Source of the DNA: Ramicandelaber brevisporus
Lineage: Eukaryota; Kickxellomycota; Ramicandelaberales; Ramicandelaberaceae
DNA length: 23,442 nucleotides
NCBI GenBank assembly: GCA_025201865.1
Contig: MU602751.1
Location: 1 to 23,442, forward strand
Reading direction: 5' to 3'
A program made the translations under genes and the position numbers. Numbering within the stretch: position 1 is the first letter of the stretch; every line of letters begins with the position of its first letter. Below, piece by piece: positions 9,821-17,759 of this stretch. The notes under the pieces were generated by a model. The model saw nothing but the letters and a program-made list of their open reading frames with translations. It was not told the origin of the DNA and ran no database searches.

Positions 9821-11032
9821 ATGCTGGAGACACCGTATCGCACTCTGCACCCATTCTATCATGTGTTCGGCACCTGTGCCGACGACGCGGCTTTTGAGAG
9901 CCACATTGACAACTACCTCATGTCGTTTGCAACATCACCACTGTCACCGCGCACATCCATTCAAGCCGGGTATAACCCACTCAACGGAATCAGCATTCCC
10001 GACAGTCCGATATCGGCAGCTACAGTTGGCGTATCCGCGAGTTTAAGTAACGGAAACGGTATCACTGGAGTGGTAGCACATGCATCGACCAGCAATGGCA
10101 GCACAAACGGTCACGGTCACAGTCACGGAAATGGAAATGGAAATGGCGGTGGTGGTGGTGCAAGCGCGCGCAACAGTATCAATGGCAACACGGCAGCCAG
10201 TAACGGCACCAACGGCAATGGAACCAAACGCCGCTCTACCACACTGCTGCGCTCGTATCCTTCTGGCACTCGGTACCAAAACCCCGAAACGTCTCGCATT
10301 GTCTACAGTCCAACATGCTGCACATTTGTTCGCGTTTATCCACGGCACGGCATCTTGTACCATTTCGAAAGTGTCAAGTACCTGTATCGCGGTGAACAGC
10401 CTCCTTCGTCAAAACGAGAACTGACTCTCGTGAATCTGTTTGTGCATCCACCGTCGATTCGAACAGTAGCTGCGGCGGCAAATGCAGCCAGTGCAAGTGG
10501 TATGGTCGCTGGAAACGAGGTCTTGAGAAGAGTGTCATGGGCAAGTGTGGCAACTGGTAATGCCACTGGCGGTGGTGGTGGTGGCAGTGCGATGAATGGG
10601 ATGCTGTACCCGTCAACACCATTGCAATCCACAATTGGAAGCGGAATCAACTCGATTACGGCGAGCAATATGACATCAAGAATGAGTGCATATTCTGGAG
10701 TGCTGCCATATGGATTGACTCGCAAAATGTCAGAAAACGATGTAGTACGGTTACTGGGCATTCCGAATCGACTCTCCGAGTATTACGGTAGAAAAGTGCT
10801 GGGATTCGATAAGCTGGGCATGCAGATTGAGTTCGAAGCTGGTGGAGCCGAGTTGACTGCGTTAACACTGGGCTCAAACTCGAGAGAAGGTCCAGTAGGC
10901 GGTAGTGACGTTGGGCTATCGTCTGGAAGAATAGCGATCATTAGCTTGAGGAAACCTGCAGAGCCGTACGATTCCCTTTGGGAAGAGTTTAAACACAAAA
11001 TTGACTGGTATGCTGATACCGATTCTCAGTAA
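9821..11032 (+). CDS. 403-residue protein of unknown function (weak C-terminal UPF0183/PHAF1-like pattern)
   Basis: The start is the ATG at 9821 (MLETPYRTLHPFYHVFG), the only ATG in this frame after a long leader; stop TAA at 11030-11032. Three better-ordered parts are separated by low-complexity linkers. Residues 1-45 are aromatic and acidic. A Gly/Asn/His-rich linker covers about 75-140. Residues 150-215 look like a beta-rich domain (IVYSPTCCTFVRVYPRHGIL). A Gly/Ser/Ala linker follows. Residues 285-403 form a compact domain (MSENDVVRLLGIPNRLSEYYG, then LGMQIEFEAGG) ending in an aromatic acidic tail. The pattern 'DVxxLLGxP ... LGxxIxFE ... LTL' resembles the repeat of UPF0183/PHAF1 proteins, but only weakly. 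No signal peptide or membrane helix. It is convergent with the next gene; 166 bp separate the stops. Confidence 0.75.
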   Translation: MLETPYRTLHPFYHVFGTCADDAAFESHIDNYLMSFATSPLSPRTSIQAGYNPLNGISIPDSPISAATVGVSASLSNGNGITGVVAHASTSNGSTNGHGHSHGNGNGNGGGGGASARNSINGNTAASNGTNGNGTKRRSTTLLRSYPSGTRYQNPETSRIVYSPTCCTFVRVYPRHGILYHFESVKYLYRGEQPPSSKRELTLVNLFVHPPSIRTVAAAANAASASGMVAGNEVLRRVSWASVATGNATGGGGGGSAMNGMLYPSTPLQSTIGSGINSITASNMTSRMSAYSGVLPYGLTRKMSENDVVRLLGIPNRLSEYYGRKVLGFDKLGMQIEFEAGGAELTALTLGSNSREGPVGGSDVGLSSGRIAIISLRKPAEPYDSLWEEFKHKIDWYADTDSQ

Positions 11033-11198
11033 AAACATATATAACTCTCATATCCTTTTGCAATGTAACTTTTTGTTAAAACGAACCAAATCGCGCTGTT
11101 TTCAAAAATGATATCATTTGATCCTATCATCTAATAGTTTAAGTGTAGTTGACAGAGCCAAACGCCTTGACAAAAGAATTGAAAATGAAGCAAATTGT

Positions 11199-11522
11199 TT
11201 AGCAGCTTGTGCGACGAGTCTTGACACAGTAGTACACCGTTTGCCAGCTTGCAATGTTCCCCCAGCCTTGGGTATCAACGCAAGCAATGTACTTCATGTC
11301 CTTGGTATAAACCTCGTACAAGTAATTGTCAGACTTGATAGAGTACTGGTTGCCGTCGATGGTATGTTGGAACGGGTAAACGAAGTCAAATTCGGGTCCA
11401 CCGCAATAGTCTGTGGCACCTCTAAAGTTAGTTTGGCTGTACACGGTGACAGCAGAGCGGACGGCAGGAACGGCAGCAAAAAGGAGGGCGACAGCAGCAG
11501 CAGAAACAGTGGAGAGCTTCAT
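11199..11522 (-). CDS. Small secreted beta/gamma-crystallin-like protein, paralogue A
   Basis: A 107-residue frame from ATG at 11522-11520 (CCAAGATGAAG context, A at -3). A hydrophobic Ala-rich signal peptide covers residues 1-23, with likely cleavage after VRS. The mature part begins VTVYSQTNFRG, matching the Y-x3-(N/Y)F-x-G signature of a beta/gamma-crystallin Greek key. SIKSDNYLYEVYT around 61-73 fits the following strands. Four cysteines (40, 81, 99, 107) could form two disulfides. GWGNIASW (86-93) is shared with the paralogue at 12510. Related folds occur in fungal and bacterial secreted proteins with varied roles (structural, inhibitory, antimicrobial), so the function is unknown. A TATA box lies about 160 bp upstream and a CT-tract just before the ATG, suggesting strong regulated expression. 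Confidence 0.82.
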   Translation of the reverse strand: MKLSTVSAAAVALLFAAVPAVRSAVTVYSQTNFRGATDYCGGPEFDFVYPFQHTIDGNQYSIKSDNYLYEVYTKDMKYIACVDTQGWGNIASWQTVYYCVKTRRTSC

Positions 11523-11576
11523 CTTGGTGGAGACGCTAGGAAAGTTTTAAGTGCGGGTTATGATGGTGAGGGTTGT

Positions 11577-11603
11577 AGGAGAGAAAGAGAAAAAGAGAGA
11601 GTA
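11577..11603 (-). promoter_or_regulatory. Pyrimidine tract in the leader of paralogue A
   Basis: On the minus strand this reads as an almost pure C/T run (CTCTCTCTTTTTCTCTTTCT) between the TATA box and the ATG. CT-blocks close to the start site are common in strongly expressed fungal genes. The paralogue on the other side has a comparable tract at 12449-12476. Confidence 0.5.
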
Positions 11604-11679
11604 TGAATGTGCGGATAAGTTGCTTGACTGGTGATACTGTCGATTTGAATGAAAGACATGGTTGTTGCTGGGTGGTGGA

Positions 11680-11687
11680 TATTTATA
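11680..11687 (-). promoter_or_regulatory. TATA box of paralogue A
   Basis: TATAAATA on the minus strand, about 160 bp upstream of the ATG at 11522. A 12-bp perfect palindrome, TGATTGCAATCA (11729-11740), lies about 45 bp further upstream. Confidence 0.65.
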
Positions 11688-12377
11688 CACCGCGTTTGAC
11701 ATCCTACTCACAATCAGAGACTTTTGGCTGATTGCAATCAAGCTTCACTGGCGATTTGATTTGCTAAGACACTCAATCACTGCTCGCCTTAGCGGAGACA
11801 ACATCACCAATCCGCGTTGGAAGTAATATCCATAAACGGCATTTTCTCTCATCCTTGACTGCGCACTCTCTGTCAAAGCACTGTTTTGTTGGCTACAAGT
11901 GCGAACAAAGAGAAAAGGATAGAGATAGAGAGAGTCTTTAGAGATGGTTCTTAATCGATTGCGGCGGCAACATCTTAAATCAACACTACAGTTGGAAACA
12001 ACATACTACAATCAAGACGGACTTTCGTGTTTTGTGTAACAATGCTTCTCATCATGTCATGAGAGATATTTCATTGTATACTGCGGAAGCAAGGGACAGT
12101 GCTCGTTGATTCCTTTTTTCTTTTACGATTAATTAAGTGATGTAATGTCTTGGCTCTAGCGCATACTGAGAGAACATCAAGTAAAGAAGAGGCGCATCTG
12201 TGCTGTACAACCATCGTTTTAGGGAACAACCTCTTGATACAGCATGCTTGTGGTCTCAGCCAAATCATGTAAAACTTGTCCACCGAGACGCGTTCGTATC
12301 TTCATCTCACATCAGCTCCTCGGTCGCTTGCTCCCTCCCAAAGACACTCTCTGATAGCTGCTTCGCAATTGTGATGG

Positions 12378-12384
12378 TATAAAA
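12378..12384 (+). promoter_or_regulatory. TATA box of paralogue B
   Basis: TATAAAA 126 bp upstream of the ATG at 12510, followed by a C/T-rich leader including a repeated CTC tract (12449-12476). Confidence 0.7.
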
Positions 12385-12509
12385 TCCCCATCCGATGCTC
12401 GCTGCATTTGCCATTGTTTCTTCTAAAGCTACAACATCATTAGACATCGCTTCTCCTCCTCCTCCTCCTCTTTCCATAAGCCTTGCTTAACATCCCAAGC
12501 AACTACAAG

Positions 12510-12836
12510 ATGAAGGTTACGCTCTCTACTGCTGCCGTCACTGCCACTATCCTCGCAGCGGTCCCATCTGCGTTCTCTACTGTTCTCGTTTACAGCGCGC
12601 GTAACTTTGGAGGTGCCATCGACTCGTGCGATAGCGGTCTGCTGCAGATGGGACAGTTTGGACACACCCTCGACGGTCGCCAGTTCTCGGTCCGTTCCAA
12701 CAACCCTTATGTTACCTATATGGTGTACAGCCAGGATCGCTCGTTTGCGCAATGCGTGGACAGCGAAGGCTGGGGCAACATTTCAAGCTGGCCAACGCTG
12801 TTCTGGTGCATGCGCCGCGAGGAACGCACCTGCTAA
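12510..12836 (+). CDS. Small secreted beta/gamma-crystallin-like protein, paralogue B
   Basis: I start at ATG 12510 (ACAAGATGAAG context) because it gives a clean signal peptide (MKVTLSTAAVTATILAAVPS); an upstream TTG at 12483 would add nine unlikely residues. The product is 108 residues with predicted cleavage near residue 23. The mature part opens VLVYSARNFGGAIDSC, the crystallin-type Greek-key signature. It shares HT(I/L)DG(N/R)Q, CVD, GWGNI and SW with paralogue A at 11199-11522, and all four cysteines align (40, 82, 100, 108). A possible N-glycosylation sequon NIS at residue 90 is absent from A. Codons favour C-ending forms, suggesting high expression. AATAAA follows at 12840. The pair probably arose by an inverted duplication. 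Role unknown. Confidence 0.85.
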   Translation: MKVTLSTAAVTATILAAVPSAFSTVLVYSARNFGGAIDSCDSGLLQMGQFGHTLDGRQFSVRSNNPYVTYMVYSQDRSFAQCVDSEGWGNISSWPTLFWCMRREERTC

Positions 12837-12839
12837 AGT

Positions 12840-12845
12840 AATAAA
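12840..12845 (+). terminator. AATAAA polyadenylation signal of paralogue B
   Basis: AATAAA three bases after the stop codon, followed by a T-rich run. Position and sequence fit a canonical signal with a very short 3' end. Confidence 0.55.
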
Positions 12846-12961
12846 CTCTTTTTATTAAACTGATTCTATTACTGTTTTAACATCCTGTTCCAAGACCTAG
12901 TTTAGGTTCAATCACTCATATCTATTCAAATAGGTTATTAGATTGACTTTAAATGTCCTAA

Positions 12962-12970
12962 TTACGTCAT
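12962..12970. promoter_or_regulatory. ATF/CREB-like site upstream of the kinase gene
   Basis: TTACGTCAT, a good match to bZIP (ATF/CREB) recognition sequences, about 100 bp before the kinase ATG in a 236-bp spacer. Binding is inferred from sequence only. Confidence 0.35.
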
Positions 12971-13072
12971 TGGTGAGAGTCTGATGAAAGTTGTGCACCG
13001 GGTGTGAGTATCTCTTCCCTCACACGGCGATACCAAATAAACTCACACTCAAACTCAACCAGTCAGCACAAG

Positions 13073-14245
13073 ATGAACGCTGGACACACAGAGGCAGATG
13101 ACAAACTTGGAACAACTCGCTTGCAACAAAGAGTCGTGACAGATGAGCTGCGGACGCTCTTGATGAGCACTTGTGGAAGTAAAGAAGAGTCAGCAGTAAC
13201 CTCAGCTTCAACTTCAACTTTGGCTTTTAATCCCAATGCGTCACTTACTGCGGTGTTGCCGACCCGTGATGAGCCAATTGGTATCTCCAGGTCAAACAGC
13301 TATACTCAGACGACCTTCCCTTTACTGCAACAGCAGCAGCAAGAACAACAAAGGCAGCATCTCGAATACTCTTGCAATCAAACAATGCGACAATCATCAA
13401 TTGACTCTGCAGTTTATGAACCTGTAGACAGAAATAATACATTCAACTGTAGTAGGAAAAGGGCTCAGAAGCTTGCCAGTGCCATGGTAGATATTTCGAG
13501 ACTACGAGATGTCAGACCACCAGAATGCCACGAACATCCGCGAGACTACGACGACTATTCATCAAACGACGTTGGTTGCACAATATCACAAAGAGCTCGC
13601 ACTTTTTCTGGCCATAGTGTCGTAGTTGTCGCCAAAGTGTTCGCCACACACAGCGGTGGCTCGGATGAACCTGCCATCATAGCTGGATTACAAGACTGCA
13701 AATATGTTGTTCAACTAGTAAGGAGCCGCGTGCTGGATGGTCATAATTATGTGATGCTACTGGAATGGCTTGACACGGAATTCCACAAATCGCCACATCA
13801 GCAAACACTCGAAGGTGCCACCAAGTGTGCTCAGCAACTGTTAGCCGGACTGGTGTTCTTTGCTGAGCGCGGTCTTGTACATATGGACATTAAGCCAAGC
13901 AACATCGGCTGGAGTCACACTCGGCAGTGCTGGACCATTTTCGATTTCAGCGTTGCCCGCTATGGAAGAGCTGGCGATGGCCGCCACAACTCGAGCGATC
14001 GATGTGGAACTACTAGGTATATGGCACCGGAAGTTGAGCAGCCAGAGGATTATGACGGCTGGTGCGACTGCCGCGCGGATGTGTACAGTCTGGGAATGTC
14101 GCTGCAAGTAATGTTTAACAGCGTCACTGATACAGCAGCTGCTCACAGTCATCATTTATTAGTGAATGCCGTGCAATTGATGTGTGAGCAGTATCGAGAC
14201 CAGCGTAGAACGGCAGCTGAGATTCTGCGCATATTGGATAGATGA
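13073..14245 (+). CDS. Divergent protein kinase with HMD and DFS motifs
   Basis: Start at ATG 13073 (MNAGHTEADDKLG); the frame is open further up without an ATG. The product has 390 residues. Residues 1-165 are low complexity (Ser, Gln) and probably disordered. The kinase domain covers about 166-388: VVAKV with the ATP-anchoring lysine K188, a possible alpha-C glutamate E199, catalytic loop HMDIKPSN (270-277) with D272, K274 and N277, metal-binding DFS (291-293, not DFG), activation end CGTTRYMAPE (311-320), and DVYSLG (336-341). The glycine-rich loop is not recognisable. The essential K, D, N and D residues are present, so activity is possible, but HRD and DFG are both altered. The subfamily is unclear; a Cdc7/Wee1-like relation is possible but unsupported. 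Confidence 0.85.
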   Translation: MNAGHTEADDKLGTTRLQQRVVTDELRTLLMSTCGSKEESAVTSASTSTLAFNPNASLTAVLPTRDEPIGISRSNSYTQTTFPLLQQQQQEQQRQHLEYSCNQTMRQSSIDSAVYEPVDRNNTFNCSRKRAQKLASAMVDISRLRDVRPPECHEHPRDYDDYSSNDVGCTISQRARTFSGHSVVVVAKVFATHSGGSDEPAIIAGLQDCKYVVQLVRSRVLDGHNYVMLLEWLDTEFHKSPHQQTLEGATKCAQQLLAGLVFFAERGLVHMDIKPSNIGWSHTRQCWTIFDFSVARYGRAGDGRHNSSDRCGTTRYMAPEVEQPEDYDGWCDCRADVYSLGMSLQVMFNSVTDTAAAHSHHLLVNAVQLMCEQYRDQRRTAAEILRILDR

Positions 14246-14755
14246 ACTGTACAATCTGATATATATTTTTATTAACAGCAACAACAAACAGCATGTTCAC
14301 TGCAGCATGTGTTTGTTTGTTTACTTTTTGTTTGTTTGTTATTGGGGGAAGAACAGATGCTGCCATGTAGTCTCCAATGAGGTATCTCGAACCAAGTGCA
14401 AAGTGGTTTGTTGGTCGTTTTTGTGCTCATTTTTTATTTATTTTTTGGTGAGCTTTCTGGCTTGGTTGTAGTGGTTGTGGTTGCTGTGTTGGTTGCTGTG
14501 CTTGTGCGTGTGTTTCTCGCCTTGCCCCCTCGCCTCCCCTTGTGTGCTGAACTGACTGACTCTGCCCTGCCTTTTTCCCTTTGCCTTTTCCTCTACACTC
14601 GCATCACTGCAAACACACTCCACAAAATACCGCTTTCGATCGTCGTAAGCAAGACCACACACTCAATCAGTATCTACAGCACCCAGAGACAACTCCAGCT
14701 AGCCTCTCACCCCCCCTCTTCACCTTCCTCTCGCCCTCCACAAGATCCTCGTCTG
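14246..14755 (+). other. Intergenic region and C/T-rich leader of importin beta
   Basis: Starts with the A/T-rich 3' end of the kinase gene and a TTTG repeat (14310-14341). From about 14379 to 14755 no ATG occurs on the plus strand; from 14513 the sequence becomes strongly C/T-rich (blocks at 14570-14595 and 14703-14740), as expected for the leader of a highly expressed gene. No TATA box seen. The importin frame stays open through this region without an ATG, which I read as chance. Confidence 0.6.
14310..14341. repeat. TTTG simple repeat
   Basis: Two runs of TTTG units, separated by a short T-rich gap, between the kinase stop and the importin leader. A similar repeat lies at 19385-19431. Confidence 0.8.
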
Positions 14756-17431
14756 ATGTCTTTCTCGCAGACCCTGTTGGAGACTCTCCACAACGACGCG
14801 AACATCCGTGTCGCAGCAACAGCAAAGCTCGAGCAGTATTCCAATGCCGACCTTGCCGGCTGCTGTCTCGATCTGTCCCGCGTCTTGAGTAGCGAGCAAG
14901 AGGTGATCGACGCGCGCCTGGTGGCTGGCGTTGCTCTCAAGAACACATTTTCATCCAACGTCGAGTCCCAGCAGAAGAAGCAAGTAACCAAGTGGACATC
15001 AATTCCAGAGCCGACTCGGACAAGCATCAAGCAGAACCTGCTCGCCACTCTCGGCTCTCCAGTGGTCAAGGCTGGTAACACCGCTGCCTCCGCCGTCTCT
15101 GCCATTGCCCGCATCGAGCTGCCCCAGAAGCACTGGACCGAGCTCATTGGCGGCCTCGTCAGCAATATGGACGCCGCTGACAATGCCGGTCTGCGGCTCA
15201 ACACCATCTCCACTCTGGGCTACATCACTCATGACATTAGCCCTGAGGTGCTTGCCCCATACAGTGACCAGGTCCTGACCACTGTTGTGCGTGGCGCTCA
15301 TTCTTCCGAGCCCACCGTCGAAGTGCGTCGCGCTGCTCTCAATGCCCTCAGCAACAGCATTCCATTCATCAGCTCCAACTTTAGCCGTGACCAGGAGCGC
15401 AATTACATCATGCAGGTTGTCTGCGAGGCCACTCAATTGCCAGACACTGAGACCCAGGTTCTCGCCTACCAGGTTCTTGTCAGCATTGTCGAGCACTACT
15501 ACAGCTACATGTCTCTGTACATGGAGCGCGCTCTCAATGGCTTGATGCTTGGTGCCCTGACATCTACTGAGGAGAATGTCGCCAAGCAAGGTTTGGAATT
15601 CTGGACCACCGTTTGCGAGGTTGAGCAAGACCTCATCGCCGAGAATATGGAGGCTGAGTACGAAGGCCGCCCTGCTCCAAACACAGTCCACGGCTTTGCA
15701 CGCTCCATGCTGAAGGAGCTGTGCGAGGTTTTGGTTGTGCGCTTGACTGAGCAGGATGAGGATGATGACGAGGACGACTTCACTACCGCCATGGCTGCTG
15801 CCACTTGCTTGGCCAGCCTTGCCCAGGTCACCGCCAACGCCATTGTTCCATTCGTCATTTCATTCATTGAGGGCAACATTCGCCATCAGAAGTGGCAGAA
15901 CCGCGAGGCCGCCGTCATGGCATTTGGCTCTATCCTGGAAGGCCCCGAAACCAACGTTTTGCTGCCATTTGTCAACCAGGCTCTGCCAGTGCTGGTCGAG
16001 CTGATGAAGGATCCATCGACCCAAGTCAAGGATACCGCCGCTTGGACTCTTGGCCGTGTTTGCAAGTTTGTGCCTGAGGCCATCAAGCCCGACTCCACCC
16101 TCGAGCCTGTTCTGCACGTTCTGGTCACTGGTCTTGCCGATGAACACCGTGTCGGCATCAGCTGCTGTCTCTCTATCATCCATCTGACCATCCAGGTTAG
16201 CGAGGGCACCAGCCAAGACCTGGATACCTTCCCAATGTCGCAGTACTACGAGCCAATCCTGAGCGCTCTCGTCCAGGTCACTGAACGCTCGGCCGTCAAC
16301 GCCCACTTCCGCCGCTCTGCCTACGAGGCCATGAAGCAGCTGGTTGAGTACGCTGCTGCAGACTGCATGCCAGTCATTTCGAAGCTTGCCGCTGCCACTC
16401 TGGACCGCATGACTGGCACCATTACCCACCTTTCCAAGATTTCATCCGTCGAGGAGGGCCAGAACATGGCTGACAACTTGAGCTCGCTCTGCAACCTGCT
16501 CTCGACCATCACCAGACGCGCTGGCAAGGAGATTGCACCGATCGCCGACAGAGTCATGGAGCTCCTGCTGGGCATGATGAACAGCTTGAACAGCGTCGAC
16601 CGCTCCTCTGCTGTTGGCATTGCCGAGGATGCCCTGCTTACCATCGGCTCAGTTGCCACTGCTCTGGACACTCAATTTGCCCGCTACATTGAGCACCTCA
16701 CTCCGTTCCTGGTTTCTGGTCTCGAGCGCACTGAGGAGAACCACCTGTACAGCATTGCCGTTGGTGTCACCAGCGACGTGTACCGTGCATGCGGCACTCA
16801 TGTCCCAGAGGCTACCTCCGACTCGCTCATGAACCTCTTGGTCCAGGCAATGGGCCAGTCTGCTCACACTAGCATGCTGAACAAGTCTGCTACTCTCTCC
16901 ACCGTTGGCGACATTGCCCAGAGCATTGGCCCAGCCTTCGAGAAGTACCTGCAGCCAATTCTGGAGCTCCTGCAGCAAGCTTCCAATGCTTGCTTCGGTG
17001 TTGATCCAGATAACGTCGACAGCTACGATGAAATCATGACTCTGCGTGGCGATGTTCTGTCTGCCTACATTGGCATCATCCAGGGTTTCAAGCCAGTCGA
17101 TGTCGGCGGCCAACCTGGCGCCGGTGGCGTTGGTGCAGTGAGCAATGTTGCTGCCCAGCTGATCATCGCACACTTTGAGTCCATCTTCAGCCTGCTGCAG
17201 CGATTGGCTGTCGAGGATGATGTTCAGCCATTCATCCAGCGCAGCATTGTTGGTCTGCTCGGTGACATTGCAGAACTGTTCAAGCTCGGCGGTGGTGCTG
17301 GTCCTCAGTATGTTGCTGCCTTCCAGCAGGCATGGGTCACTTCTTTCATCAAGAAGGCTCGGGCGAACCACGGTGATCCGGAACTGCGAGACACTGCTCT
17401 GTGGGCACGCAAGGCCATCAAGTCTCTTTAA
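14756..17431 (+). CDS. KAP95: Importin subunit beta-1 (karyopherin beta, Kap95)
   Basis: Nuclear import receptor that carries cargo, alone or with importin alpha, through the pore and releases it on RanGTP binding. The start is ATG 14756 (MSFSQTLLETLHND), the first ATG after a 370-bp ATG-free leader. It has 891 residues, close to the usual 860-880 of the family. The whole protein is HEAT repeats. The N-terminal importin-beta domain includes VIDARLVAGVALKNTF. The acidic loop EQDEDDDEDDF lies at about residues 331-342. Signature blocks NREAAVMAFGSILEGPE and MKDPSTQVKDTAAWTLGRV follow in the expected order, then SSAVGIAEDALLTIGSV and a C-terminal ALWARKAIKSL. Codons strongly favour C/G-ending forms, unlike the middle of THO2, fitting high expression. 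Confidence 0.97.
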   Translation: MSFSQTLLETLHNDANIRVAATAKLEQYSNADLAGCCLDLSRVLSSEQEVIDARLVAGVALKNTFSSNVESQQKKQVTKWTSIPEPTRTSIKQNLLATLGSPVVKAGNTAASAVSAIARIELPQKHWTELIGGLVSNMDAADNAGLRLNTISTLGYITHDISPEVLAPYSDQVLTTVVRGAHSSEPTVEVRRAALNALSNSIPFISSNFSRDQERNYIMQVVCEATQLPDTETQVLAYQVLVSIVEHYYSYMSLYMERALNGLMLGALTSTEENVAKQGLEFWTTVCEVEQDLIAENMEAEYEGRPAPNTVHGFARSMLKELCEVLVVRLTEQDEDDDEDDFTTAMAAATCLASLAQVTANAIVPFVISFIEGNIRHQKWQNREAAVMAFGSILEGPETNVLLPFVNQALPVLVELMKDPSTQVKDTAAWTLGRVCKFVPEAIKPDSTLEPVLHVLVTGLADEHRVGISCCLSIIHLTIQVSEGTSQDLDTFPMSQYYEPILSALVQVTERSAVNAHFRRSAYEAMKQLVEYAAADCMPVISKLAAATLDRMTGTITHLSKISSVEEGQNMADNLSSLCNLLSTITRRAGKEIAPIADRVMELLLGMMNSLNSVDRSSAVGIAEDALLTIGSVATALDTQFARYIEHLTPFLVSGLERTEENHLYSIAVGVTSDVYRACGTHVPEATSDSLMNLLVQAMGQSAHTSMLNKSATLSTVGDIAQSIGPAFEKYLQPILELLQQASNACFGVDPDNVDSYDEIMTLRGDVLSAYIGIIQGFKPVDVGGQPGAGGVGAVSNVAAQLIIAHFESIFSLLQRLAVEDDVQPFIQRSIVGLLGDIAELFKLGGGAGPQYVAAFQQAWVTSFIKKARANHGDPELRDTALWARKAIKSL

Positions 17432-17759
17432 ATGCTTTCTGCTGCCATTTTTCTTTTCTTGGTTTGTCACCTCCCCCACCCCCAATATCACATCACATCA
17501 CATCACTCACTCACTCACACACTCAAAACTGATTCCACCCTCACTAGCCTTTTTCGGCATAAAAGATTGATTTCCCACTCCCTCCATAACCACTACATTT
17601 TTTCACGACTGATCTCCTTATCTTTCGATTTCACCTGACTTTGTTTGCCAATTTTTTTTAATCCTTTTCGATACTCTGAATACAACAACTATTGATGAAC
17701 ACTGCACTCATTTATAAGGAGTGACTGAGGTTAGTATTAAAAAAGAAAAGGTGATAACT
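17432..17759. other. Convergent 3' region between importin beta and the F-box gene
   Basis: Contains both 3' ends. It is C/T-rich near importin, with an ATCAC/TCAC microsatellite at 17487-17522, then T-rich, then A/T-rich near the F-box stop. I see no additional gene or clear AATAAA. Confidence 0.6.
17487..17522. repeat. ATCAC / TCAC microsatellite
   Basis: Four ATCAC units followed by TCAC units and CACA, in the importin 3' region. Confidence 0.85.

Larger units (their letters stand above)
11523..12509. other. Divergent promoter region between the two crystallin-like paralogues
   Basis: A 987-bp spacer with a TATA box facing out at each end (11680-11687 minus, 12378-12384 plus). It contains a palindrome at 11729-11740, a CCAAT motif near 11808, a purine-rich block at 11904-11935, and a short inverted repeat (TCTCAT/ATGAGA) near 12047-12065. 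Short frames in the middle (12071-12283, 12200-12382) look like chance. I see no third gene. Confidence 0.6.

Noticed and set aside
14645-14690. Possible short leader intron of importin beta (GTAAGC to CTACAG)
   Set aside because: About 45 nt is very short, no clear branch point, and no effect on the coding sequence to test it.
15860-16429. Long minus-strand frames opposite importin beta (also 14999-15691 and 16649-17491)
   Set aside because: Antisense shadows caused by the strong C/G third-position bias of the importin gene.
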